Positions 1-6,077 of a stretch of DNA of 7,335 nucleotides are shown in pieces. Position 1 is the stretch's first letter. The number at the start of each line of letters is the position of its first letter. Source of the DNA: Bacteroidales bacterium UBA932 (GTDB taxonomy: Bacteria > Bacteroidota > Bacteroidia > Bacteroidales > UBA932); contig DBDM01000195.1 of the NCBI GenBank assembly GCA_002293585.1, positions 3,623 through 10,957 of the forward strand, read 5' to 3'. The notes under the pieces are model-generated. The model saw nothing but the letters and a program-made list of their open reading frames with translations. It made no database searches and had not been told where the DNA came from. A program made the translations under genes and the position numbers.

Positions 1-4
1 TCTT

Positions 5-12
5 TATATTTG
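5..12 (+). promoter_or_regulatory. Putative -7 promoter element of the envelope operon
   Basis: TATATTTG matches the Bacteroidota -7 consensus TAnnTTTG and ends 19 bp before the first gene's ATG. Transcription would start around position 17-20, leaving a short leader. The partner -33 TTG would lie to the left of the window and cannot be checked. The placement directly ahead of a four-gene run that ends in a terminator supports the call. Confidence 0.55.
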
Positions 13-31
13 TTCTTCAATTCATGATTCT

Positions 32-1651
32 ATGAGACTGATTTCGGTTTTTCAATGTGCAGTAGCGTGTTTTTTATGTTTAAACTGCCTAACAGCCTCC
101 GCCTGGCAAGCACAGGATGACAGCTATAGTCGCAACAGCGCCACCCTGATCCTGATTACCCATCAGGACACCCACGACAATGCGCTTACCGGCATATTTA
201 AGTCGGCATCCCTGGGCGATAAATTCGACTATAATCCTGTAGCGGACTACACGTTGAAGGTGGACTACCCCCGCATCCGGCCGGCTACATCATCACAAGA
301 CGGCGTCGCCGCAGAAGAACGGAAAAATAAAATTAATAAGCTACTAAGCACAAGAAATATAGGAAAAGAAATCATCGCTTTTTGGTTTAATCGTGATGCG
401 GCAACAGGCGTAATGAACATGAACCGTATTCACCAGAGAGGTGAATACAGCGTAGATGATGCCGACGTTATACAGTCGCAAAGCATTAAACGCGGCGATG
501 CCGCATTGCAAGAAGCAGGCTCTTCGCTCATCAACAACAGTTTCATCATAGCGTTTGATTATGACAAGCTGGATTACCAATCCGACCACGACGGATACTA
601 CTGGGCTGGAGCAGCTACCGCTTATGTTTTCCAGGTCGATTTTACGGACGAAATCCAGCAGGAAATATACACCAATTGCTGGATAGAAGAGGGCGACGAC
701 GAGAACACCATCATCCAAAAGAAAGCGGCATTCGACCGACTGGTAATTCCCGTCAAATATATTGCCATTACATCATGTACGGAAACACAATCCCAAAACG
801 ATTATTCCGGAAAACAGATCTACACTAAAGACGAGGCCTTTAACGCATTAGTGATCAAGAGCTGGAAAAGTATACTTTTCAATTTGGAAAAAGAGGTAGA
901 CCAATTGAAAGTCAGGACGTCACTTTATGATACCCATCCTATACGCGCCAAAATCGGAAAAAAAGAAGGATTACGCGCCGGCTCACGTTACTATACCTAC
1001 GAGTACCGGCTCGACGCCAACAATAACATAAGCCGGAAAAAGACAGGCGTGATCAGGGCCGAAACCGTTATCGACAACCGTCAGAAAGCATCAGGAAACA
1101 CCGAAGCCAGTAAATTTTATCAAATAGCGGGGCGCCATTTACAGCCCGGAATGTTGATAGAACAGCACAATGACCTGGGATTAGGTGTGTTTGCCGGGTA
1201 CAAAAGCGGTGCTCTTGAAGGGATCAACGCCAATATCGACCTGCTGTTACCTGCTATATGGAAAGAGTTTTACGTTGGGATCGACGGTTCTTTCTTTATG
1301 AAAAAAGATACGGACAACAAGGACAGTTACACTACCATTGCCGCAAACCTGCAGTTGGGAAAAGGCTTTCATTTCGCCCGCAGTTGCGAGTTCCGCTTGT
1401 ACTTTCTCGGCGGCATTGATTACATCACAAACGACGACGAATCCTCCAATGAAAACGACAAAGACATGGCATACATAGCCGGCGCCGGCGCCAGGCTAAC
1501 CATCAATATTTATTATCCGGTGCAATTGCTGGCCGGCGCTGAAGCCAATTTCCTGATCAGCGAAGGCGATCAATACAAATTTAACCGTTCCGCCATAGGA
1601 GCCGACCGTTCGGGAATTTCATTCTACGGCGGTTTACGTATTTGTTTTTAA
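32..1651 (+). CDS. Exported protein with periplasmic domain and probable C-terminal 8-stranded outer-membrane beta-barrel
   Basis: This is the first gene of the envelope operon and encodes 539 residues. Residues 1-24 form a signal peptide ending in TASA, with probable cleavage before W25. Residues about 30-370 are soluble and mixed in character. They include a stretch around 117-180 (FWFNRD, NRIHQRGEY, LINNSFIIAFD) that I recall from uncharacterised Bacteroides proteins, and a segment at 305-375 (KIGKKEGL, GVIRAETVIDNR, FYQIAGR). From about 382 to the end, eight alternating amphipathic strands are visible (about 382-393, 395-407, 412-425, 433-448, 452-466, 479-495, 497-510, 527-539). The last one ends in the aromatic residue F539, as expected of a beta-signal recognised by BamA. 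That size fits an OmpA- or OmpW-like small barrel. The chosen start gives a complete signal peptide and lies just behind a -7 element. The function is unknown. An alternative is a periplasmic beta-rich protein without a true barrel. Confidence 0.85.
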   Translation: MRLISVFQCAVACFLCLNCLTASAWQAQDDSYSRNSATLILITHQDTHDNALTGIFKSASLGDKFDYNPVADYTLKVDYPRIRPATSSQDGVAAEERKNKINKLLSTRNIGKEIIAFWFNRDAATGVMNMNRIHQRGEYSVDDADVIQSQSIKRGDAALQEAGSSLINNSFIIAFDYDKLDYQSDHDGYYWAGAATAYVFQVDFTDEIQQEIYTNCWIEEGDDENTIIQKKAAFDRLVIPVKYIAITSCTETQSQNDYSGKQIYTKDEAFNALVIKSWKSILFNLEKEVDQLKVRTSLYDTHPIRAKIGKKEGLRAGSRYYTYEYRLDANNNISRKKTGVIRAETVIDNRQKASGNTEASKFYQIAGRHLQPGMLIEQHNDLGLGVFAGYKSGALEGINANIDLLLPAIWKEFYVGIDGSFFMKKDTDNKDSYTTIAANLQLGKGFHFARSCEFRLYFLGGIDYITNDDESSNENDKDMAYIAGAGARLTINIYYPVQLLAGAEANFLISEGDQYKFNRSAIGADRSGISFYGGLRICF

Positions 1652-1675
1652 TTTATTATACCAGCATATAATATC

Positions 1676-3103
1676 ATGAGGAAAATTATTTATACATTAT
1701 TGGGCATTTTGCTACTCTGTCCGGTGGGGATGGACGCACAAACACGGAAGGAACGCAAGGCCTTATTCGGAAGCAGCTTTAACTATGAAGTGAGTGTTAC
1801 CGGTGTTGGACAAGACGGCACAAAAGCCATGAAAGTATGGGGCTATGGCTCCAATGTGGATAACGCTATTGTACAAGCCAAGAAAAATGCCGTAGCCGCA
1901 TGTATTTTCCGGGGCATTCCCGGAGGAAACGGTGCTGCGCCAACCCCGGCACTGTGTCCCGATAGTCAATGCGAAGAAAAAAACAGTGCCTATTTTGATC
2001 ATTTTTTTGAAACGGCGGGCACGTACCTAAAATTTATCAACCTGACTACCGACGGTGTGCCTTCGGGGCAAGACCGCCTGAAAATAAAAGGCGGATACAA
2101 GGTGGCTATTTATGTGCAGGTGATGTACGAAAATTTGAGGAAAGAACTGGAAGATGCAGGTATCATAGCTAAATTGGGAAGTGGAGCGGCCGGCGTTACC
2201 ACGGTAACTAAGCCTACCATCATGGTAGTGCCCAGCGACGCCTATTGCATCAGCAAAGGATATGTCACCAAATTCGAAGGAGAATCCATTCCCGATTATA
2301 AAAAAGCTTTGCAGACCGACCGCGACTTGCGACTGGTGATTACTAAAATGGGCGGCATGATGTCTGACCGCGGATTCCCGTTGAAAGATCTGGAACAGGA
2401 GTTGAAAAAGCTGGATAATGAAAATGCGGAACTGCAACTGATCATGGGAAAACAAACCGGCAGCGGCATACAGGAAAGTCCTATCGAACAATTGAAAAGG
2501 GTGGCCAAAAGTGATATTATTCTCGACCTTGATTTCAGCGTGAATAAACAAGGTGCGCAGCAATACATCAGTTTCAACTTACGCGGATTAGATGCTTATA
2601 CCTCCAAACAAATTGCAGGAGCGGCCGGCGACGGCAAGCCTTCAACGGCAGCAACCCCGGGTCTTCTCCTTGAAGAGGCTGTGTTAAGCTATATGGATGA
2701 ATTTAACGGAAGGTTGACGACTTTCTTCCAGGATATGTATACCAACGGACGGGAAATAAAAGTAACTATTCGTAAATTTGCCAGTCTACCCTTCGACTTT
2801 GAAGAAGAATTTGACCACGACGGTGATTTTCTGGAATTGAATGAAATCATTAACCGGTGGATGGAAGACAACTGTGTGAAAGGCCAGTTCTCCCGTTCGG
2901 ACAACAGCGAGAATGTGATCAGGTATGAACAGGTGCGCATACCGATGACCACCGCCGACAGCCGCGGCAGGGAACGTGCCGTTGATGCCCGCAGTTTTAT
3001 CCAGGGACTGACCCGCATGCTGGGCAAAGAACCGTTTAACATCCCTGTAAAAATCTTCCAGAACGGCTTGGGAGAAGTGCTTTTAGTAGCCGGAGAGAAA
3101 TAA
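1676..3103 (+). CDS. DUF6175-type periplasmic protein
   Basis: This is the second gene, 24 bp after the first stop, and encodes 475 residues. Residues 1-21 form a signal peptide ending in MDA before Q22. There is no lipobox Cys near the cleavage site, so a soluble periplasmic protein is likely. Residues about 38-165 hold an LPP20/FlgT-N-like module, with WGYGS at 55-59 followed by a helix at 62-81 rich in Ala and Lys. Cys94 and Cys99 in the loop after it could form a disulfide. Residues about 179-350 begin with KPTIMVVPSDAYC and continue with DRGFPLKDLE (231-240) and a buried strand DIILDLDFSV (280-289), a layout like the TolB_N/CsgG fold. The C-terminal region 355-475 includes WMEDNCVKG and EQVRIPM. 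I recognise these segments from the Bacteroidales family annotated DUF6175, from memory and not from a search. The function is unknown. No Shine-Dalgarno is evident, and the leader is AT-rich as usual in this phylum. Confidence 0.88.
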   Translation: MRKIIYTLLGILLLCPVGMDAQTRKERKALFGSSFNYEVSVTGVGQDGTKAMKVWGYGSNVDNAIVQAKKNAVAACIFRGIPGGNGAAPTPALCPDSQCEEKNSAYFDHFFETAGTYLKFINLTTDGVPSGQDRLKIKGGYKVAIYVQVMYENLRKELEDAGIIAKLGSGAAGVTTVTKPTIMVVPSDAYCISKGYVTKFEGESIPDYKKALQTDRDLRLVITKMGGMMSDRGFPLKDLEQELKKLDNENAELQLIMGKQTGSGIQESPIEQLKRVAKSDIILDLDFSVNKQGAQQYISFNLRGLDAYTSKQIAGAAGDGKPSTAATPGLLLEEAVLSYMDEFNGRLTTFFQDMYTNGREIKVTIRKFASLPFDFEEEFDHDGDFLELNEIINRWMEDNCVKGQFSRSDNSENVIRYEQVRIPMTTADSRGRERAVDARSFIQGLTRMLGKEPFNIPVKIFQNGLGEVLLVAGEK

Positions 3104-3130
3104 AATTATTTAACCAAAAATATTAATATT

Positions 3131-3700
3131 ATGAAAAGTATTTTTTCTGTAAGTATGGTAGCCGTAGCGGCTATTGCTTTGATGACTTCATGCGGGAGTT
3201 CCAAACCGGCAAGCGTAACCGCTAATGCCACCGAAGTATCGGTTCCCTGCGCTGAATATGCTTCCGACAATCAATTCTTCAGGGGTATGGGCTCCGGCTC
3301 CAGCCGTGACCTTAATACTGCCCGCCTGAAAGCCAACACGGCCGCTGCCGCCGAACTGGCTGCCGGCATCAGCCAAACAATTAAACGTGTGGTTGAAAAT
3401 TATGTAAACGAAATGGACAATGCTCAAAAGCAGGATTTCGGCCAAACATTTGAAGCAATGACTACCAACGTAGTGAACCAAACAGTGAGCAACACCCGCA
3501 CGGCATGTAACAAAACCGTACAAAACAAAGACGGTGGCTATACCGTATACATGGCGTTGGAAGTGAACAAAGAAGAATTTCAAAAAACACTGGAAAACGG
3601 CGCCCTGCAAGATAAAAAAATAAGCCTGCTGTTCGATCGCGAAAAATTCCGCGAAAAATATGACGAAGAAATGGAGAATTTCGCTAACTCAAGACAATAA
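3131..3700 (+). CDS. LPP20-like lipoprotein
   Basis: This is the third gene, 27 bp after the previous stop, and encodes 189 residues. A lipoprotein signal peptide ends in ALMTSC, with lipidated Cys21 as the new N-terminus. The -3 position is Met instead of Leu, a mild departure from the lipobox. The residues after Cys21 are GSSKP and lack the acidic lipoprotein export signal that sends Bacteroidota lipoproteins to the cell surface, so the protein probably faces the periplasm. Residues 49-80 match the LPP20/FlgP pattern: FFRGMGSGSS, then a long helix of alternating Ala and charged residues (ARLKANTAAAAELAAGI). A C-terminal strand, GGYTVYMALEV at 135-145, is also typical of the family. Cys40 and Cys126 could pair. 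Family members in flagellated bacteria are outer-membrane lipoproteins of basal disk or H-ring structures. Nothing here shows a flagellum, so only the fold and location are proposed. Confidence 0.85.
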   Translation: MKSIFSVSMVAVAAIALMTSCGSSKPASVTANATEVSVPCAEYASDNQFFRGMGSGSSRDLNTARLKANTAAAAELAAGISQTIKRVVENYVNEMDNAQKQDFGQTFEAMTTNVVNQTVSNTRTACNKTVQNKDGGYTVYMALEVNKEEFQKTLENGALQDKKISLLFDREKFREKYDEEMENFANSRQ

Positions 3701-3702
3701 TT

Positions 3703-4641
3703 ATGGACTTGAGAATATTTCTCATCGTTACACTTCTGTTATCTGTTCCGGCGCTATCCTTTGCACAGGAAAAAGTACTGGACCGCAGTGCTAAAAAAGC
3801 GCCGGGGTGGATTAATGGAGTGGAGCGGAATTACCTGATAGTATCTACCACCGCGCCGGATATTGAAAAAGCAAAAGAAAAAATATTGTTATCCATCCGG
3901 GAGCAGATCGTGCGGTCTGTAGCGGTTAAAGTACAATCAACCGTTTCCGTGCAAGTGCAGGAAACCGTATTGAACGGACAGGTAAAACAATTTCTCGAAA
4001 CAACCGGGGTGAACACGCTGACCAAAACAGGCAACGTTCCCTACCTGAACGAGATTTCACTATCCAACGCCAACGAATACTACTGGGTAAAAAAGCAAAA
4101 CAAGAAAACCAAAGAGATCATCGTCGAATATCATGTAAAATACCCATTCAGTGAATTACAGTTGAAACGGTTAGTAACGGCATTCCAGGAAGCTGATGCC
4201 AAAATGAGCGCCCAGCTCGATTCATTGTGTGATGTAACGGATGCTATCGGCACCACGGAAGAAATTGCCGAAAATATAGTTGCGCTGCAGGCGCTGTACA
4301 AGTCTTTTGACGATAGTCGCAAAGACAAGGCGCAAAACTGTGTCAACGCTTATCGCAAACTCTATTCGTATATTTCATTAGAAACAACGGCAGAAGCGGA
4401 AGGCGAAATTTCTTATGCCATGATGTTGAATGGAAAGAAAATTACTACCCGGCAAAAACCCCGCATCAGTTCAAACTGCGCCAGTAATTTGCAATTACGA
4501 AACCGTAGCGACGGAGCCTCTATTACTTATAAAACGCCCGGCTGCTATGCCGATAGCGAAAACTATATAGAGGTAAGCTATAATTTCGGAGGGAAGATGA
4601 TCTTGCAGCGATTCAATTTTGCCGTGAAAGAATCAGAATAA
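3703..4641 (+). CDS. Secreted LPP20-like protein with C-terminal beta-rich domain
   Basis: This is the fourth and last gene of the operon. It starts only 2 bp after the preceding stop, which suggests translational coupling with the lipoprotein gene. It encodes 312 residues. The signal peptide ends in LSFA with likely cleavage before Q22, and there is no lipobox. Residues about 26-150 look like an LPP20-type domain: APGWING at 33-39, a short strand YLIVSTTA (44-51), a helix EKAKEKILLSIREQIVRSV (55-73), and a strand EIIVEYHVKYPFSEL (138-152). Residues 153-230 are helical. Residues 235-310 (ISYAMMLNGKKI, SYNFGGKMILQRFNFAV) read as a small beta-sandwich and contain Cys259 and Cys281, which could pair. 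The exact function is unknown. The gene's position suggests it works with the other three envelope proteins. Confidence 0.83.
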   Translation: MDLRIFLIVTLLLSVPALSFAQEKVLDRSAKKAPGWINGVERNYLIVSTTAPDIEKAKEKILLSIREQIVRSVAVKVQSTVSVQVQETVLNGQVKQFLETTGVNTLTKTGNVPYLNEISLSNANEYYWVKKQNKKTKEIIVEYHVKYPFSELQLKRLVTAFQEADAKMSAQLDSLCDVTDAIGTTEEIAENIVALQALYKSFDDSRKDKAQNCVNAYRKLYSYISLETTAEAEGEISYAMMLNGKKITTRQKPRISSNCASNLQLRNRSDGASITYKTPGCYADSENYIEVSYNFGGKMILQRFNFAVKESE

Positions 4642-4643
4642 AT

Positions 4644-4671
4644 AAAAAGGATGCTTTTAGCATCCTTTTTT
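4644..4671. terminator. Bidirectional intrinsic terminator between the envelope operon and rlmI
   Basis: An 11-bp perfect stem pairs AAAAAGGATGC (4644-4654) with GCATCCTTTTT (4660-4670) around a 5-base loop, TTTTA. On the + strand it is followed by more T residues, and on the - strand the A-run gives the matching T-tract. It begins 2 bp after the envelope operon's last stop. The rlmI stop codon (4670-4672 on the - strand) sits in its opposite arm, so the one hairpin serves both convergent units. Confidence 0.9.
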
Positions 4672-5929
4672 ATTCTACATACAGCACCAAACCTTTGAGA
4701 TACTCCCCTTCGGGATGGTAGATATTCACCGGATGGTCGGCCGGCTGCGTAAGTTGGTGCAATATACGCACACGCCTGCCCGAAAGGGCTGCCGCTGAAA
4801 ATACGGCATTGCGGAAATCCACTTTATTCACTACCTGCGAGCAACTGAACGTAAACACAATGCCGCCGGGCGCTATGCGTGTAAATGCCGCGGCATTCAA
4901 CCGTTTGTAAGCCTGCAAGGCATTTTTCAAAGCCCCCCTGTGTTTGGCAAAAGCCGGCGGATCGAGCACCATCAAGTTGTAGACATTGGGCTGCGCGTTA
5001 CGCAGAAATTCCATGGCGTCGGCGGTAAACGATTGGTGCCGGTGGTTGCCGTCGACATTGCGTTCCACCATATCAATGGCCTTTTGCGACGAATCGACGG
5101 AATGCACCAATTGGGCGCCGCCCCCCAGGGCATACACGGAAAATCCGCCGGTATAACAAAACAGGTTCAACACCGAACGGCCGGTAGCATACCGTTCAAG
5201 CAATTTACGATTATCGCGCTGATCAAGGAAAAAACCTGTTTTCTGTCCCTGTTCCCAATCCACAGCAAAGCGGTAGCCGTTCTCCGACACCTCCCCCGAC
5301 GGGTCTGCCGTGCGGTACAAATAAGCATCGGCCGTATGTTCATTTTCTTTACTGGACAGCGTGCCGGAACTTTTATCGTACACAGCCCTCAGCTTATCGC
5401 CGTAAATCTTACACAAAGCTTCTACGATCAAAGGTCGCGCACGGAACATCCCGATAGAATGCGCTTGCAGCACCGCCGTGTCATCATACATATCAATGAT
5501 CAATCCGGGCAGGTGGTCGCCCTCGCCGTGCACCAAGCGGTAGCAGGAGGTGACAGAGTGAAGGGTAAAAGGTGGAAAGGTGAAGGGTGAAGGGTTATGG
5601 TCACTGCTGACTGCCGGCTGCATACTGCGTACTGCCAACTGCGTAATGCCTACTGTCAGCCCACAGGCTTCGCGCAGCAGCAGCGCTTTACGCAGGGTGT
5701 CTTCCCAGAACGCCGCATCAATAGAGCGCTGCTCAAAACTCAATATCCGCACGGTGATAGAGCCTTCCTGATAATGTCCCACCGCCAAAAAATCACCGTT
5801 GTGTGCGTGCACCGCTACTACGTCGCCCTCGGCCGGACTTCCTTTAATGTGGTCAACAGCGCCCGAAAACACCCAGGGATGAAAACGCCGCAGCGACTCG
5901 TCCCGCCCTTTCTTCAAGAATAATTGCAT
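4670..5929 (-). CDS. rlmI: 23S rRNA (cytosine-5)-methyltransferase RlmI, with an unusual internal insertion
   Basis: This is a SAM-dependent methyltransferase of the RlmI family, which makes 5-methylcytosine in 23S rRNA (C1962 in E. coli). It encodes 419 residues. A PUA RNA-binding domain occupies about 1-65 (KKGRDESLRRFHPWVFSGAV). The canonical YRLVHGEGDHLPGLIID follows at 130-146. The catalytic Rossmann domain carries EQGQKTGFFLDQRDNR at 226-241, motif I NLFCYTGGFSVYAL at 255-268 with acidic D279 after the next strand, motif IV DPPAFAK at 323-329, YKRLN at 341-345, and motif VI FSCS at 361-364 with probable catalytic Cys363. Residues about 93-128 are extra compared with the family. They are encoded by heptanucleotide repeats and stay in frame. 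Without them the length would be near 384, close to the usual size of about 390. The key motifs are intact, so the enzyme is probably active. The ATG is preceded by AAAAGGA with almost no spacer. Another homologue of the RlmI/RlmK group is the only real alternative. Confidence 0.93.
   Translation of the reverse strand: MQLFLKKGRDESLRRFHPWVFSGAVDHIKGSPAEGDVVAVHAHNGDFLAVGHYQEGSITVRILSFEQRSIDAAFWEDTLRKALLLREACGLTVGITQLAVRSMQPAVSSDHNPSPFTFPPFTLHSVTSCYRLVHGEGDHLPGLIIDMYDDTAVLQAHSIGMFRARPLIVEALCKIYGDKLRAVYDKSSGTLSSKENEHTADAYLYRTADPSGEVSENGYRFAVDWEQGQKTGFFLDQRDNRKLLERYATGRSVLNLFCYTGGFSVYALGGGAQLVHSVDSSQKAIDMVERNVDGNHRHQSFTADAMEFLRNAQPNVYNLMVLDPPAFAKHRGALKNALQAYKRLNAAAFTRIAPGGIVFTFSCSQVVNKVDFRNAVFSAAALSGRRVRILHQLTQPADHPVNIYHPEGEYLKGLVLYVE
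5550..5594 (+). repeat. Degenerate heptamer array, unit GTGAAGG
   Basis: Read on the + strand, the units are GTGACAGA (5550), GTGAAGG (5558), GTAAAAG (5565), GTGGAAAG (5572), GTGAAGG (5580) and GTGAAGG (5587). Most are exactly 7 bp, and two have one extra base. The tract is purine-rich. It forms the left half of a two-part repeat inserted in rlmI and encodes the protein segment around HNPSPFTFPPFTLHSVT (residues 111-127). Confidence 0.85.
5603..5658 (+). repeat. Eight tandem heptamers, unit ACTGCNN
   Basis: Eight consecutive 7-bp units lie in perfect register: ACTGCTG (5603), ACTGCCG (5610), GCTGCAT (5617), ACTGCGT (5624), ACTGCCA (5631), ACTGCGT (5638), AATGCCT (5645) and ACTGTCA (5652). 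Eight bases separate this array from the GTGAAGG array. Read in another frame it gives peptides of the TADCRLxTAYC kind, a pattern I recall from intergenic low-complexity repeats in Bacteroidota genomes. Here it lies inside rlmI and encodes roughly residues 92-110 of that protein. Confidence 0.88.
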
Positions 5930-5951
5930 TCCTTTTATTGATTTGATGGGA

Positions 5952-5959
5952 CAAAGGTA
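5952..5959 (-). promoter_or_regulatory. Putative -7 element for rlmI
   Basis: Read on the - strand this is TACCTTTG, a match to TAnnTTTG, 22 bp before the rlmI ATG. Transcription would start near 5945 and give a leader of about 15 bases. No TTG lies at the expected 19-21 bp spacing upstream, so the -33 element is weak or absent. Confidence 0.55.
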
Positions 5960-5977
5960 GTAAAATTACAAAATATA

Positions 5978-6008
5978 TTGATATTTCACAATTTTTTGCG
6001 TATCTTTG
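5978..6008 (+). promoter_or_regulatory. rpsA promoter (-33 TTG and -7 TATCTTTG)
   Basis: TTG at 5978-5980 and TATCTTTG at 6001-6008 are separated by 20 bp, which is the Bacteroidota housekeeping sigma consensus. The region upstream (5960-5997) is very AT-rich. Transcription would start near 6012-6016, leaving a leader of about 60 bases before rpsA. Confidence 0.8.
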
Positions 6009-6014
6009 CACGTT

Positions 6015-6028
6015 CTTTCGCAAGAAAG
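6015..6028 (+). promoter_or_regulatory. Small GNRA-loop hairpin at the predicted 5' end of the rpsA mRNA
   Basis: CTTTC (6015-6019) pairs with GAAAG (6024-6028) around the tetraloop GCAA, a GNRA type that stabilises short stems. It coincides with the predicted start of transcription. A 5'-terminal hairpin can protect an mRNA from 5'-end-dependent decay, but with a stem of only 5 bp the role here is a guess. A competing fold pairs TTCTT (6013-6017) with AAGAA (6022-6026). Confidence 0.4.
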
Positions 6029-6038
6029 TTAATAAATA

Positions 6039-6077
6039 ATGTCTAACCTGTTAATTAAAAAACACTTAACAAAATGA
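6039..6077 (+). other. 12-codon upstream ORF overlapping the rpsA start
   Basis: An ATG at 6039 opens the peptide MSNLLIKKHLTK and closes at TGA 6075-6077. That stop overlaps the rpsA ATG (6074-6076) in the arrangement ATGA, the usual geometry for translational coupling. The ORF lies wholly inside the predicted leader. It is too short to judge by composition and could be chance in AT-rich sequence. Confidence 0.35.

Noticed and set aside
24..35. Three-codon upstream frame (ATG ATT CTA TGA) overlapping the first gene's ATG in an ATGA arrangement, like the one at rpsA.
   Set aside because: At three codons it is expected by chance and gives no testable peptide. It is mentioned only because the geometry repeats that of the rpsA leader.
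1637..1644. CGTATTTG just before the second gene, resembling a -7 promoter element.
   Set aside because: The first two bases are CG instead of TA, and the site lies inside the preceding coding sequence. The second gene is best explained by read-through within the operon.
2027..2563. Open frame of 178 codons on the - strand.
   Set aside because: It lies wholly opposite the DUF6175-type gene, whose protein has recognisable family segments. The - strand product has no recognisable domain and no promoter.
4940..5590. Open frame of 216 codons on the + strand opposite rlmI.
   Set aside because: rlmI motifs prove the - strand frame, and the + strand product is antisense composition without domains.
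5556..5594. Possible G-quadruplex in the purine-rich heptamer array on the + strand.
   Set aside because: Only three GGG runs are present and the rest are GG pairs, so a stable three-layer structure cannot form. The tract is better explained as tandem heptamers.
5546..5658. CRISPR-like or insertion-sequence remnant inside rlmI.
   Set aside because: The units are 7 bp with no spacers, there are no inverted ends or target duplication visible, and no transposase remnant. A short tandem repeat array fits better.
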